Position numbers and translations under genes: made by a program
Notes under the pieces: model-generated
Seen by the model: the letters and a program-made list of their open reading frames with translations, nothing else
Told to the model about the DNA's origin: nothing
Databases searched by the model: none
Shown here: one piece after another, positions 27,637-37,470 of the stretch
Layout: each line of letters starts with the position of its first letter
Position numbering within the stretch: position 1 is the stretch's first letter
From: an uncultured Flavobacteriales bacterium
GTDB taxonomy: Bacteria; Bacteroidota; Bacteroidia; Flavobacteriales_G; Salibacteraceae
Assembly: GCA_905181855.1 (NCBI GenBank)
Contig: CAJIZE010000002.1
Span: 1-64,000, forward strand
DNA length: 64,000 nt
Direction of reading: 5' to 3'

Positions 27637-28872
27637 ATGATAAAAGAAATGAAAATACCTAGTCCGGGGGAGTCAATTACAGAAGTAGAAATAGCTACCT
27701 GGCTTGTTGAATCAGGCGATTATGTTACACTGGATCAACCTATTGCCGAAATTGACTCTGATAAAGCAACATTAGAGTTACCAGCTGAATTTGCAGGAAC
27801 AATTGAGTTACTTGTTGAAGAAGAAACCGCTGTAAAAGTGGGTCAAGTAGTATGTAAAATTGATACAAGCGCAAAAGCACCTGAAGGGGCTAAATCTGTT
27901 GCAGCTAAAGAAGAAGTAACAGAAGAGCCTAAAGCTGCGCCTGCCAAAGTTGAAAAAACAGCTGCTGTTGCCAATGCTGCAGCAAACGCAACACCACTTG
28001 CAAAAGAAATGATGAAACAGAACAATGTTTCATCAGTAAAAGTAAGTGGCTCTGGCAGCGGAGGAAGAATAACAAAAGCTGATATTGATGCGTATTTAAC
28101 CGCCGGAGTTGCTGGCGGAGCAATACAAGGTTGGGGCGGAACTCGCGAAAACTCTTCCAAAAAAATGTCGATGTTACGAAGAAAAGTAGCTCAACGTTTG
28201 GTTGCGGTTAAAAGCGAAACAGCCATGTTAACTACTTTTAACGAGGTTGACATGAAACCAATAATGGATTTACGTAAAAAGTACAAAGTCAAATTCAAAG
28301 AATCTCATGGTGTAAACCTTGGGTTTATGTCGTTTTTTACTAAAGCCTGTACCGAGTCATTAAGGTTGTTTCCTGCTGTAAACTCAATGATTGATGGTGA
28401 TCAAATGATATCGTATGATTACGCTGATGTTGCAATTGCTGTTAGCTCACCAAAAGGATTAATGGTGCCTGTGGTGCGAAATGCAGAACAAATGAGTCTG
28501 GCTGAAATTGAGGCCGACATTAAAAGGCTTGCCATAAAAGCACGCGATGGTAAATTGAGTATTGATGAAATGACGGGAGGAACCTTTACCATTACCAACG
28601 GTGGCGTTTTCGGTAGCATGTTAAGTACACCTATTCTTAACCCACCACAATCGGCAATTTTAGGAATGCACAACATTGTTGAAAGACCAGTTGCTATTGA
28701 AGGGAAAGTTGAAATAAGACCAATTATGTACTTAGCCTTATCATACGATCATCGAATAATAGATGGCAAAGAGTCGGTTAGCTTTTTATATAAAGTAAAA
28801 GAAATGTTAGAAAATCCCACCAAAATGATTTTTGGAGGTAAAGAGCCATACGAGGTTTTATTGGGATTATAA
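27637..28872 (+). CDS. sucB: 2-oxoglutarate dehydrogenase E2 (dihydrolipoyllysine succinyltransferase)
   Basis: The core of the 2-oxoglutarate dehydrogenase complex, passing succinyl from lipoyl-lysine to CoA. The lipoyl domain at residues 1-75 has the modified Lys in [12 protein letters not shown] charged Ala/Pro/Glu-rich linker follows, then a peripheral subunit-binding domain near 118-152 ([20 protein letters not shown]). The acyltransferase domain ends with the catalytic [17 protein letters not shown]. Its 411 residues are usual. It is in an operon with sucA and ends at a strong terminator. Confidence 0.97.
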   Translation: MIKEMKIPSPGESITEVEIATWLVESGDYVTLDQPIAEIDSDKATLELPAEFAGTIELLVEEETAVKVGQVVCKIDTSAKAPEGAKSVAAKEEVTEEPKAAPAKVEKTAAVANAAANATPLAKEMMKQNNVSSVKVSGSGSGGRITKADIDAYLTAGVAGGAIQGWGGTRENSSKKMSMLRRKVAQRLVAVKSETAMLTTFNEVDMKPIMDLRKKYKVKFKESHGVNLGFMSFFTKACTESLRLFPAVNSMIDGDQMISYDYADVAIAVSSPKGLMVPVVRNAEQMSLAEIEADIKRLAIKARDGKLSIDEMTGGTFTITNGGVFGSMLSTPILNPPQSAILGMHNIVERPVAIEGKVEIRPIMYLALSYDHRIIDGKESVSFLYKVKEMLENPTKMIFGGKEPYEVLLGL

Positions 28873-28878
28873 AAAATC

Positions 28879-28904
28879 AAAAAGGGTGGTAATCGCCCTT
28901 TTTT
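28879..28904 (+). terminator. Rho-independent terminator after sucB
   Basis: AAAAAGGGTG and CGCCCTTTTT form a ten-pair stem (one G-T pair) around the loop GTAAT, followed by a T-run. It sits 7 bases after the sucB stop. Confidence 0.85.
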
Positions 28905-28916
28905 ATTTAACGAAAC

Positions 28917-29372
28917 ATGAAAGCAACATTCGAATTACACAAAATCACTCGAAACAATTTGTTAAAAGCAATTAAACCTTTGTCGTCAGAACAGATGAAT
29001 AAAATTCCTGTTGGTTTCTCAAACAATGTTGTTTGGAATATTGGTCATATCCTAACAACGCAACAATTACTTTGTTATAAGCTGAGTGCTTTAGATTTAA
29101 AAATACCAGCTGATTTTGTTGAGCGCTATAGAAAAGGTTCAGTTCCGAGTCAATCAATAGGAACTAACGAAATAGACCTTTTAAAAGAGCACCTTTTAAA
29201 GACAAGCCTCCTGCTACAAAAGAACTACAAGGCAGGAGACTTTAAGAATTACAGCACATATGAAACAAGCTATGGAACTACTTTAAACTCTATTGAAGAA
29301 GCTGTTAATTTCAATAATTTGCATGAGGCTTTACATTTAGGTTATTTAATGGCATTAAAAAAGGCGCTTTAA
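28917..29372 (+). CDS. DinB-family protein (DinB/YfiT four-helix metal-binding fold)
   Basis: A 151-residue protein of the DinB superfamily. It has the family's spaced histidines: one in VVWNIGHILTTQQ (about residue 44) and two in NLHEALHLGYLMALKK (about 136-140), which bind a divalent metal in relatives. These proteins include thiol-dependent transferases, but many have no known role. The start is 12 bases after the sucB terminator, so it needs its own promoter. Confidence 0.82.
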   Translation: MKATFELHKITRNNLLKAIKPLSSEQMNKIPVGFSNNVVWNIGHILTTQQLLCYKLSALDLKIPADFVERYRKGSVPSQSIGTNEIDLLKEHLLKTSLLLQKNYKAGDFKNYSTYETSYGTTLNSIEEAVNFNNLHEALHLGYLMALKKAL

Positions 29373-29441
29373 AGTCAGCAGATCTCTAAGAGTTTATTTC
29401 ATCGCCGTTGAATGGTTTGCCTAAGGGGTAATAATAGTTAA

Positions 29442-30398
29442 TTAGCTAGTATCAATATTACCACCACTAATGATAAGCCCAACATTTTTATCGTGAAACA
29501 AAGCAGGGTTTTTTAGAACCACAGCCAATACTGTTGCGCTAGATGGTTCAACAACCAATTTAAGACGTTGCCAGATTAATTTCATGGCACTTATTATCTC
29601 TTCTTCGGTGCAAGTTAGAACACCATAAACGTGCTCTTTAATAATTTTAAAATTGCGTGAACCTAACGATGTTTTTAAACCATCAGCAATGGTTGGAGTA
29701 GAGGGTGCAGGAATTATTTTACCAGCTTTAAGCGATAAAAAAGCATCGTTTACGTTTTTTGGCTCAGCTGCCCAAACCTCAATATTCGGATTAAGATAAT
29801 GAGCCGTTAAACACGTTCCGCTTAAAAGTCCACCACCGCCAACTGGTGTTAATAGTATATCGAGGTTGGTTTGTTGCTCCAAAAACTCTTGAGCAGCGGT
29901 GCTTGCTCCGGCAATTATTTTGTAATTGTTGTACGGATGAATTTCGACTGCCCCGGTTTGATCAAGGACCTTTTTTAATGTGCTTTCGCGGGCGGCTAAA
30001 GTTGGTTCGCAAAAAGTAACGTTGCCGCCATATCCTTTAATAGCATCAACTTTTACTTGAGGCGCATTATTTGGCATTACGATGTTACTAGCAATGCCAT
30101 TTACTTGTGCGGCTTTTGCTAAAGCCTGCCCATGGTTACCTGATGAATGCGTGGCTACACCACAAGCTCTTTCTGTCTCGCTTAATTGTAAAACAGCATT
30201 GGTCGCTCCTCGGTATTTAAATGCGCCAACCTTCTGCAGATTTTCGCACTTAAAATAAAGTGTGCAACCTGCAATTTGGTCTAGTGTTTCAGATTTAAAA
30301 ACAGGAGTGCGGTGCACAAAAGGTTTAACCCTGGTGTAGGCGTCTAATAAATCTTGGTGATTCGGTACGGTATCTTTTACGTGCACTGAGCCTGTCAA
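29442..30398 (-). CDS. Threonine dehydratase/serine racemase-type PLP enzyme
   Basis: A fold-type II pyridoxal-phosphate enzyme of 318 residues that deaminates Thr/Ser to 2-oxo acids or racemises Ser. The PLP lysine is in VGAFKYRGATNAV, the substrate loop is SSGNHGQALAKAA, the phosphate-binding Gly loop is TPVGGGGLLSGTCL and the C-terminal motif is LIISGGNID. There is no C-terminal ACT domain, as in the catabolic or racemase type. The start is uncertain: TTG at 30398 or GTG at 30386, with no ATG nearby. The gene follows a small acidic-protein gene by 4 bases. Confidence 0.85.
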   Translation of the reverse strand: MTGSVHVKDTVPNHQDLLDAYTRVKPFVHRTPVFKSETLDQIAGCTLYFKCENLQKVGAFKYRGATNAVLQLSETERACGVATHSSGNHGQALAKAAQVNGIASNIVMPNNAPQVKVDAIKGYGGNVTFCEPTLAARESTLKKVLDQTGAVEIHPYNNYKIIAGASTAAQEFLEQQTNLDILLTPVGGGGLLSGTCLTAHYLNPNIEVWAAEPKNVNDAFLSLKAGKIIPAPSTPTIADGLKTSLGSRNFKIIKEHVYGVLTCTEEEIISAMKLIWQRLKLVVEPSSATVLAVVLKNPALFHDKNVGLIISGGNIDTS

Positions 30399-30402
30399 AG
30401 CA

Positions 30403-30717
30403 TTAATCTTCCTCTTCTTTAAAAAGCTCTGTGTACTCGTCTAATTCTTCGCGGTTGTATTTGTTTCCCGGATCGCAAAGCAAGGTTAAATAATACTCGA
30501 ACGAAGTGTCATCTTCTTCAGAACGCTCTTCCCAAATATCAGCAACAAAAGCACCATTTCTTTCAATATGCTCATAAGTAAGACGTGTCATCTTTACTAA
30601 AAAAGGCTTTTTATCGTCTAAAAGTTCAGCTCTAAATTTTTTGAAAGTTTCAATTAATTTTTCTGCGTTAAAACCTTTCTTTTTAACGTCTTTAAGTATA
30701 GCTTCAAATGTGATCAT
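30403..30717 (-). CDS. Small acidic protein of unknown function
   Basis: A 104-residue soluble protein with a basic N-terminal half (KDVKKKGFNAEKLIETFKKF) and a very acidic end (EELDEYTELFKEEED). I recognise no domain. It lies between the ALDH7-type gene (13 bases downstream of that gene's stop) and the dehydratase gene on the same strand, so all three are probably one transcript. It looks like a real gene because codon use and spacing fit the operon. Function not assignable. Confidence 0.72.
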   Translation of the reverse strand: MITFEAILKDVKKKGFNAEKLIETFKKFRAELLDDKKPFLVKMTRLTYEHIERNGAFVADIWEERSEEDDTSFEYYLTLLCDPGNKYNREELDEYTELFKEEED

Positions 30718-30730
30718 CGTATGTTAAGTA

Positions 30731-32275
30731 TTATAAGTCAAATTTAATTCCTTGAGCCAAAGGTAAGTCAGTTCCGTAATTTATTGTGTTGGTTTGTCTA
30801 CGCATGTATGCTTTCCATGAATCAGAACCAGATTCACGCCCCCCTCCAGTTTCTTTTTCACCACCAAAAGCACCACCAATTTCAGCGCCAGATGTTCCAA
30901 TGTTTACATTGGCAATACCACAGTCAGAACCAGCTGTTGATAAAAACAATTCTGATTCACGCATGCTGTTGGTCATAATAGCCGACGACAATCCTTGTAC
31001 TACGCCATTTTGCATAGCCATAGCTTCATCTAATGTTGAGTATTTCATCATATACAAAATAGGAGCAAACGTTTCGTGCTGAACTATAGAGTAATGATTT
31101 TCAACTTCAGCAATACAAGGCCGAACATAACACCCTGATTCGTATCCTTTACCTTTTATAACGCCACCATCAACAAGAATGTTACCACCCTCAGCTTTGA
31201 TTTGTTCCATAGCATCAAGATATAAATTCACAGAATTTTTATCGATTAACGGCCCAACATGGTTGTTTTCATCAAGCGGATTACCAATTTTAACTTGCTT
31301 GTAAGCATTGGTTAATTTTTCTTTTATTGTATCGTAAACACTTTCATGGATGATTAATCTTCTGGTGGAAGTACAACGTTGACCACAAGTACCAACTGCG
31401 CCAAACAAAGCACCAACAATGGTCATTTCAAGATCAGCGTTTTCGGTAATAATAATGGCGTTGTTTCCGCCCAATTCAAGTAAACTTTTACCTAAACGAG
31501 CACCAACAGCTGCAGCAACCTTTTTACCCATTCTGATTGATCCAGTAGCTGAAACTAAAGGAATATCTTTATCGGCGGTCATTAACTCACCAACTTTGAA
31601 ATCACCATTTATTAAACCCGAAACGCCTTCAGGAACATTGTTTCTTTCAAATACTTTGTTCACAATGTTTTGACATGCTATTGAACACAACGGAACCTTT
31701 TCTGATGGCTTCCAAACACAAACATCGCCACAAACCCATGCCAACATACTGTTCCAGGCCCAAACGGCAACCGGAAAGTTAAATGCTGAGATAACTCCAA
31801 CGATACCCAATGGATGCCATTGTTCGTACATACGATGGTTTGGTCTTTCTGAGTGCAATGTTAACCCGTAAAGCTGACGTGATAAACCAACAGCGAAATC
31901 ACAGATGTCAATCATCTCTTGAACTTCGCCTAAACCTTCTTGGTATGATTTACCCATTTCGTAAGAAACCAACTTACCAAGAGCCGCTTTGCGTGCTCTA
32001 AGCTCATCGCCAATTTGTCGAACAATTTCACCTCTTAAAGGCGCCGGAACTTTTCTCCAATCAGTAAAAGCACTTTTAGCCTTATTTTTTACAACCTGAT
32101 AATCACTTTCACTTGCCCCAGTAACGCAACCAATCAATTTACCATCAACAGGTGAGTACGATTTAATTACTTCCCCTCCAGCATTAAGCCAAGTTGAACC
32201 GGTTGAAACACCGCTATTGTTTTCTTTAAGTCCTAGTTCTTTTAAGGCTTCTGCAATACCATAATCTTGTGTCAT
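30731..32275 (-). CDS. ALDH7-type aldehyde dehydrogenase (2-aminoadipate semialdehyde dehydrogenase-like)
   Basis: An NAD(P)-dependent aldehyde dehydrogenase of 514 residues, closest by pattern to antiquitin/ALDH7A1, which oxidises 2-aminoadipate 6-semialdehyde (or its cyclic form) in lysine breakdown. Motifs: the general-base Glu in SLLELGGNNAIIITENADL, the catalytic Cys in GTCGQRCTSTRRLI, and the substrate loops NFPVAVWAWNSMLAW and HETFAPILYMMKY. The two residues after Cys and the GNNAI variant favour ALDH7 over other classes. It heads a three-gene minus-strand run. Confidence 0.88.
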   Translation of the reverse strand: MTQDYGIAEALKELGLKENNSGVSTGSTWLNAGGEVIKSYSPVDGKLIGCVTGASESDYQVVKNKAKSAFTDWRKVPAPLRGEIVRQIGDELRARKAALGKLVSYEMGKSYQEGLGEVQEMIDICDFAVGLSRQLYGLTLHSERPNHRMYEQWHPLGIVGVISAFNFPVAVWAWNSMLAWVCGDVCVWKPSEKVPLCSIACQNIVNKVFERNNVPEGVSGLINGDFKVGELMTADKDIPLVSATGSIRMGKKVAAAVGARLGKSLLELGGNNAIIITENADLEMTIVGALFGAVGTCGQRCTSTRRLIIHESVYDTIKEKLTNAYKQVKIGNPLDENNHVGPLIDKNSVNLYLDAMEQIKAEGGNILVDGGVIKGKGYESGCYVRPCIAEVENHYSIVQHETFAPILYMMKYSTLDEAMAMQNGVVQGLSSAIMTNSMRESELFLSTAGSDCGIANVNIGTSGAEIGGAFGGEKETGGGRESGSDSWKAYMRRQTNTINYGTDLPLAQGIKFDL

Positions 32276-32295
32276 AAAAAATATTTATGTAATAG

Positions 32296-32329
32296 TTGGC
32301 AAATCTAACAACTAAGGTCAGTAATTTTG
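32296..32329 (+). promoter_or_regulatory. Two-box promoter (TTG-N23-TAATTTTG) for the patatin gene
   Basis: TTG at 32296-32298 and TAATTTTG at 32322-32329 are spaced by 23 bases, at the long end of the Bacteroidota range, and lie 27 bases before the ATG at 32357. A minus-strand TAGATTTG (32300-32307) in the same gap could serve the divergent aldehyde dehydrogenase. Confidence 0.45.
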
Positions 32330-32356
32330 AGGTTTAAGCTTTGATTTTTATTAAAA

Positions 32357-33118
32357 ATGATAAACAACAAAAAATTTGGATTAGCACTAGGTGGAGGTGG
32401 CGCTCGGGGCTATTTTCATTTAGGGGTCGCTGAGATCTTGTATAAAAATGAAATGTACCCAGATGTAATTTCAGGAGTTAGTGCTGGCGCTATAGCTGGT
32501 GCGTTTTTAGCTTCTGGACAAAAACCAGTCGAAATCTTTAAAAAATTAAAGAAAAAGCGCTTTTTTGATATGACAGGGATGAACATTCCTGTCTCCGGTT
32601 TATTTAGCTTAAATGGCCTTAAAAAAGTGGTTGCCAACCAAATAACTGAAAAGCAAATTGAGCAGCTTAAAACGCCTTTAATTATAGGCATAACCAACAT
32701 GAACACAGGTGAGATTGAATTTAGAGAGAAAGGAAATCTCGCCGAACTAGTTCAAGCATCATCTAGCGCTCCTTTTATGTTTGCACCTGTAATGATTGGT
32801 GGGCAACAGTATTTGGATGGCGGAATTTTTGAAAATTTGCCTGTATCACCAATAAGACAAAAGGTTGATTATTTGTTAGGCGTTAACATATACCCAGTTG
32901 GTGAGTTTAAGGATATGGACAATTGGGTTAAGCTGTCACGCCGAATGTTTCAGCTAGGGGTTAAAATGAATACGAAGCCAAGTAAAAAAGTGTGCGATTA
33001 CGTAATTGAGCCAGATGAAATTGAAAAATATGAATTGTACGATGCGTCAAAAGCCGAAGAACTATTCGAAATGGGCTTGAGGTACGGTGAGGAGTTTGTG
33101 AAATCGGTAATCAGTTGA
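32357..33118 (+). CDS. Patatin-like phospholipase family protein
   Basis: A Ser-Asp dyad lipid acyl hydrolase of 253 residues. The oxyanion-hole motif LGGGGARGYFHLGV is at residues 11-24, the nucleophile elbow GVSAGAIAG (GxSxG) at about 40-48, and the second catalytic motif DGGIFENLPV at about 156-165. There is no signal peptide, so it acts in the cytoplasm or on the inner leaflet, like RssA-type proteins. The exact lipid is unknown. It is monocistronic. Confidence 0.93.
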   Translation: MINNKKFGLALGGGGARGYFHLGVAEILYKNEMYPDVISGVSAGAIAGAFLASGQKPVEIFKKLKKKRFFDMTGMNIPVSGLFSLNGLKKVVANQITEKQIEQLKTPLIIGITNMNTGEIEFREKGNLAELVQASSSAPFMFAPVMIGGQQYLDGGIFENLPVSPIRQKVDYLLGVNIYPVGEFKDMDNWVKLSRRMFQLGVKMNTKPSKKVCDYVIEPDEIEKYELYDASKAEELFEMGLRYGEEFVKSVIS

Positions 33119-33235
33119 TCCGTTATCCATGATCTTTAGGTTTTCGAGTAAAGCCTAAAACCCTTGCGTGAAAATTCGCCACCACCAAAGACGTATAGAT
33201 AGAATTCAACCTTGTACGATGACCTGTGAAATTAT

Positions 33236-34111
33236 TTAATCCTTTAACAACTCTTCTGTTTCTTGAACCACAAGAACAGGCACTTTTTTCATTACCTCTT
33301 TGGCCACTTCGGTAACATGATCAACAATTATTTTTTTTATGCTGTTGGTTTGTGATGAAAAATAAGAGACTGCTATTCCGGCAAATACTTCTTGTCCTTC
33401 TTTGTTGAAAACGGAATAATGTACCTTAATCTGTCTCGGGTAATCATCTGAACCATATTGCTGCCATTCTAATCCGGGAGCATGTTTTATATCCAATTGA
33501 TTAATAAACAAAAATAATCCGGCTTGGTATTTTTCGACACAGTAATTAAACACGTTTGTGTTAATTATGGTTTTTGCCATAAACTTTTCATTGCCATTTG
33601 GGTTGTTTAGAACTTGTCCTTCTTCAACCCAAGTACCTGTTTTTGGGTTTAACTGTTCGCCTTTCAGTTTGGCTGTTTCTTTAGCAACCCTTTGAACTAC
33701 TTTATTGTATGCTTTGATTACCTTTTTTTGCTCTTCTTCCTCTTCTTTTGGTACTTCCCGGTATTGGTATCCAGTTGATTTATAAACGTATTGTAAGTCT
33801 TTGTTTACATCAGCTTCATCAGCGTGCATTCTAATGACATCATAGTTGGTTTTGGCTTCATGAAAAAGGGCATTGTCTAAACCTAATCTAAAATAACCTC
33901 TAATTTCCTGAAAGTTGAGTCCATTGTTTTCCCCAATTTCTCTATCAATATCACTCATGTAGAGTTTAGGTTCAAACGGAAAAATGAGCAAGCGGGAGTT
34001 TTCACCAAAGTAAAAAAGGGTGTCTTGCTTAGTATCGGTGCCATAGGTTTCGTCTTGCGCTATTGCAGGTATGGAAACAAAAACAAACAGGAACAACAGT
34101 ATCTTTTTCAT
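33236..34111 (-). CDS. Secreted protein of unknown function
   Basis: A 291-residue protein with a clear Sec signal (MKKILLFLFVFVSIPAIAQ) and no lipobox, so it is periplasmic or outside. After the signal it has FGENSRLLIFPFEPKLYMSD and a Glu/Lys-rich helix near residues 120-150 (KEEEEEQKKVIKAYN). No catalytic motif or family is recognised. It is a single gene; a TATTTTTG box (minus strand, 34116-34123) ends just before the ATG. Confidence 0.75.
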   Translation of the reverse strand: MKKILLFLFVFVSIPAIAQDETYGTDTKQDTLFYFGENSRLLIFPFEPKLYMSDIDREIGENNGLNFQEIRGYFRLGLDNALFHEAKTNYDVIRMHADEADVNKDLQYVYKSTGYQYREVPKEEEEEQKKVIKAYNKVVQRVAKETAKLKGEQLNPKTGTWVEEGQVLNNPNGNEKFMAKTIINTNVFNYCVEKYQAGLFLFINQLDIKHAPGLEWQQYGSDDYPRQIKVHYSVFNKEGQEVFAGIAVSYFSSQTNSIKKIIVDHVTEVAKEVMKKVPVLVVQETEELLKD

Positions 34112-34197
34112 AAATCAAAAATATTTTGATTTAGCAGAGAATAAATCGAGCAGCCATCAACTTATGAATACCCGAGGGTGAAGAAGTTTAATCGAGT

Positions 34198-34839
34198 TTA
34201 GGGAGTTATGTTAAAAATACCCTGAATAATAGGAGTTAATCCGCTGAAGAAAAATTCAACTGCAATGACCATCATTATAAGTCCCATTAAACGCATCAGT
34301 ATTTTATTACCTGTATCTCCTAATAATTTCATTAAAAGTGTTGAGCTTCTTAAAACCAAAAAGGTGGTTAATAGAACAACTGTGATACTGCCAATCAAGA
34401 TTCCTTTTAAGGCGAGTGATTGAGCATCTTGCATTAATACAATACTGTTAGTAATAGCACCAGGGCCACAAATCATAGGGATTGCCAATGGCGTAATAGA
34501 AATATCGTTTATGTATTCTTTTACTGCAGAATCGTCCATTTTTACCGTAACCAATCTGGCTTTTAGCATGTCTTGACCCATCAAAAAGAAAATAATACCA
34601 CCTACAACTCTAAAACTGTTAACAGAGATTCCGAAAAATCGAAAAAGGATTTCGCCAGAAAAAGCGAATGCGATTAGGGTAATAAAAGCCACTACAACGG
34701 CTTTTGCGGCAGTTCTATTACGGGCCTTTTTATCCAATGCATTGGTCATGGTCATAAACACAGGCATAATGCTAAGTGGGTTCATCAACGTAAAAAACGA
34801 GGTGAAACAAAGCAGTAAGAAGTTATGTGGTTCAACCAT
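34198..34839 (-). CDS. MarC-family integral membrane protein
   Basis: A 213-residue six-helix membrane protein of the MarC/YhgN family, whose transport role is not settled. Conserved features are FTLMNPLSIMPVFMTMT in the first helix, FRVVGGIIFFLMGQDML in the third, and AIPMICGPGAITNSIVLM after the central loop, where the short PGAI motif mirrors the N-terminal NP motif. The ATG at 34839 is preferred to a TTG at 34857. Single gene. Confidence 0.9.
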   Translation of the reverse strand: MVEPHNFLLLCFTSFFTLMNPLSIMPVFMTMTNALDKKARNRTAAKAVVVAFITLIAFAFSGEILFRFFGISVNSFRVVGGIIFFLMGQDMLKARLVTVKMDDSAVKEYINDISITPLAIPMICGPGAITNSIVLMQDAQSLALKGILIGSITVVLLTTFLVLRSSTLLMKLLGDTGNKILMRLMGLIMMVIAVEFFFSGLTPIIQGIFNITP

Positions 34840-34911
34840 GACTAAACTTTTTCGCAAAAATACAACTAGTTCTATTCTAAAACATCAACCTTTAGAATGA
34901 AAAAATCAATC

Positions 34912-37317
34912 CTAATTAGCAGAAAGAGAGAGAGATACAAAAATGTTTCGCCCTGGAGCAACAATGCCTGATGAGTATGCTCTGTAACGAACGTTGGTAA
35001 TGTTTTCGACCCCAAAATTCACACTTAAATTTGAGGAGGGCTTAAAGGCTGACTTAAAATTTAAAGTTGCCCAACTACGACTGTATAAATTACCATTTTC
35101 GTCCTTTGCATATAGGTGATCTTTCGATTTTTCAGATTCAGCTAAATCACTGTTTTTAACTTGGCCATTCGCAACTACATATAAGCTCATTTGAATGCCT
35201 TTTGTTTTGTAGGTAACATCAAATTTACCAAACATCGGTGCTATGTGCCGAAGCGGAACTACGTCGCTCGATGATGCTCCAACCTCTTTTCCGTACTGAT
35301 AATTGTACACTGCACTTGCTGTAAATTGTTTGCTAACAATGTACTTTAAGTCAACTGATCCTCCATAAACATAGGCGTGGCCGGCATTTTGAACAGCATA
35401 AACCTGACTTAAAATGCCATCATATAGAATGCTGTCAACCCCATTTAAGGCATGTTTCCTGCGCACTAAAGCGTTGTCAAGGTAGGTTCCAAAAACAGTT
35501 AACCCAAACTGCAATGTATTGGCCACTATACAATGAAAACTGAAATCTAGCGAGTAAGCATACTCAGGTTTTAGATTAGTGTTTGGGGTTATTACAGTGC
35601 CATGCTCAGAGTCAAAAACCTTACCCAGATCATCAACGTTAGGAGCTCTAAACCCTGACGATAAATTAGTTGTGAACCTAGAGTTATCGTTTAATTTATA
35701 GACTACACCGAAACTACCATTTGGTGAAAAATTTATCTGTTGAGCAGAAGGAGAGACAATATTGGACATCGATGAATCGAAAGAAGCTGATAGCGAAACA
35801 GCATTAAACCTAACTCCACCGGTTAAAATAATTTGTTCGTTTACCTGTTTTTTGAGATTGGCGTAAACCCCAGAATACGTCATAGCAGAATTAGGATACC
35901 TTGGTAAAGTAGATATACCTTGGTTTGAGGTCCCTTTTGAAACATTATGGTTAGTAGTAAAATCAGCACCATAAAAAAACATTAAGCTGTCTTTGAGCTG
36001 CTTGTTAAAATCAAGGGTTAAAGTATTTGCCGTTAAATTCTCGGTTCTGGTTCTACGCGTGTTTGATTTGTACTTTCTGTCTATTCTGCTTTCTTCGAAA
36101 AACTGATTTGCTGCGGTTATTACTAATCCATCATAAAGCGCCCTACCTCTGGAGAAGGTTAGGCGAATGTTGTGCATACTCCAAACTTGCGGCCCGTAAT
36201 ACCATTCTCCATATTTAAATTGCCCCGATGAGATTTGAGTTAACCGATCATATCGAGGAATATCAGACGATTTAGAGAAATGAAAACCGTAATCTAAAAC
36301 TACATTTTTGCTAAGTTGATATTTTATTTTCTGCATAAAATTAACCTGTGAGTAGCTGCTTCCAACCTGAATGTTTGGATCGTCATTTAATCGAGTAGTA
36401 TCGCCTTCAACACCTGAACCTGCGACTTGATAATATTCTCGTTGATAAGATTTCGGCCCATTAGTTCCCATTTTTAAATCACCAAACCCCCCGAAACTGA
36501 AAGAAGTTAAAACACCCAATTTTTTACGATGAATCGATAAATGTACATGGCCAGTCGTTTCGCTGTTGGCAGATGAATAACGACCCGAGGTAAAAGCCTT
36601 TACCATAGGCTCATCCGTTTTAGCAAAGTTTGGTGATAATGTGTGAAAATCCATAACTCCGCCAATAGCATCGCTACCATAAGTTACTGAACCCGGACCA
36701 AATAAAATCTCTGTTTCAGCAATCGCGAAAGGATCGATAGCAATAACATTTTGAATATTTCCACTTCTAAAAATAGAGTTGTTCATTTTAACACCGTCAA
36801 CCACCAACAACACTCTATTGGTAGCAAAACCTCTAATCATCGGGCTTCCGCCACCCAATTGACTTTTTTGAACGTAAACTTCCCCACTATTTGCTAATAT
36901 GTCGCCAGTAGTTTGAGGATTGTTAAAGGCAATTTGTTGGGCAGAAATCAATGACATTTTCATTGGAACTTCATCTTTACCTTGTTCCCATTTGTTGGCA
37001 GAAACCACATATTCACCAAGATCAAACTTGCTTTTTGGCAAGTAAACCTGATATTCATTTTCTAAGATTGTTGCCATACTGATCCTAGTAACTTCATAAC
37101 CCAATAGCCTGAAATTTACATAACCTTCACCATAAAAAATGCCATAAACAACTTGGCCTAAATGATTGGAATGCATTGATTTTGATAAATCATCAGAGTA
37201 AACTGACACCATTTCAATGGGTTCCAACGTTTGTTCGTCAACTACTTTTATCAATTGAGCAAAGCCGGTAACTGATGTGATGAAAATAAAAAATATGAAG
37301 AGGAATTGTTTTTTCAG
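34912..37317 (-). CDS. TonB-dependent outer-membrane receptor, apparent CTG start
   Basis: An outer-membrane uptake receptor energised by TonB. It has an N-terminal carboxypeptidase-regulatory-like domain (IKVVDEQTLEPIEMVSVYSD), a plug with SGEVYVQKSQLGGGSPMIRG and LLVVDGVKMNN, and a C-terminal beta-barrel ending in the aromatic-rich NIFVSLSLSA. The first ATG/TTG-type start (TTG, 37254) begins after where a signal peptide should be. In the same frame upstream, 21 codons encode KKQFLFIFFIFITSVTGFAQ, a perfect signal peptide, preceded by CTG at 37317 and no ATG back to the stop. Real initiation may be at that CTG, or the ATG has mutated. The ligand is unknown. Confidence 0.85.
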   Translation of the reverse strand: MKKQFLFIFFIFITSVTGFAQLIKVVDEQTLEPIEMVSVYSDDLSKSMHSNHLGQVVYGIFYGEGYVNFRLLGYEVTRISMATILENEYQVYLPKSKFDLGEYVVSANKWEQGKDEVPMKMSLISAQQIAFNNPQTTGDILANSGEVYVQKSQLGGGSPMIRGFATNRVLLVVDGVKMNNSIFRSGNIQNVIAIDPFAIAETEILFGPGSVTYGSDAIGGVMDFHTLSPNFAKTDEPMVKAFTSGRYSSANSETTGHVHLSIHRKKLGVLTSFSFGGFGDLKMGTNGPKSYQREYYQVAGSGVEGDTTRLNDDPNIQVGSSYSQVNFMQKIKYQLSKNVVLDYGFHFSKSSDIPRYDRLTQISSGQFKYGEWYYGPQVWSMHNIRLTFSRGRALYDGLVITAANQFFEESRIDRKYKSNTRRTRTENLTANTLTLDFNKQLKDSLMFFYGADFTTNHNVSKGTSNQGISTLPRYPNSAMTYSGVYANLKKQVNEQIILTGGVRFNAVSLSASFDSSMSNIVSPSAQQINFSPNGSFGVVYKLNDNSRFTTNLSSGFRAPNVDDLGKVFDSEHGTVITPNTNLKPEYAYSLDFSFHCIVANTLQFGLTVFGTYLDNALVRRKHALNGVDSILYDGILSQVYAVQNAGHAYVYGGSVDLKYIVSKQFTASAVYNYQYGKEVGASSSDVVPLRHIAPMFGKFDVTYKTKGIQMSLYVVANGQVKNSDLAESEKSKDHLYAKDENGNLYSRSWATLNFKSAFKPSSNLSVNFGVENITNVRYRAYSSGIVAPGRNIFVSLSLSAN

Positions 37318-37470
37318 CTGTTCTGTTTTAAGCGCAGTAAACTTATCAAAAATTGCGCCTAAAATGCCATTGGTATTTAGGTTTTAAAAATTAGAAACAA
37401 TTACTCTTTACAATTGCAGAATTACCAGCTATAATAACCTAAACTTGTAAAAATTTCAGGAATTATAACA

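Noticed and set aside
33119-33235. TTTAGG/CCTAAA hairpin after the patatin gene
   Set aside because: The stem is short and is followed by no T-run, so it is weak as a terminator.
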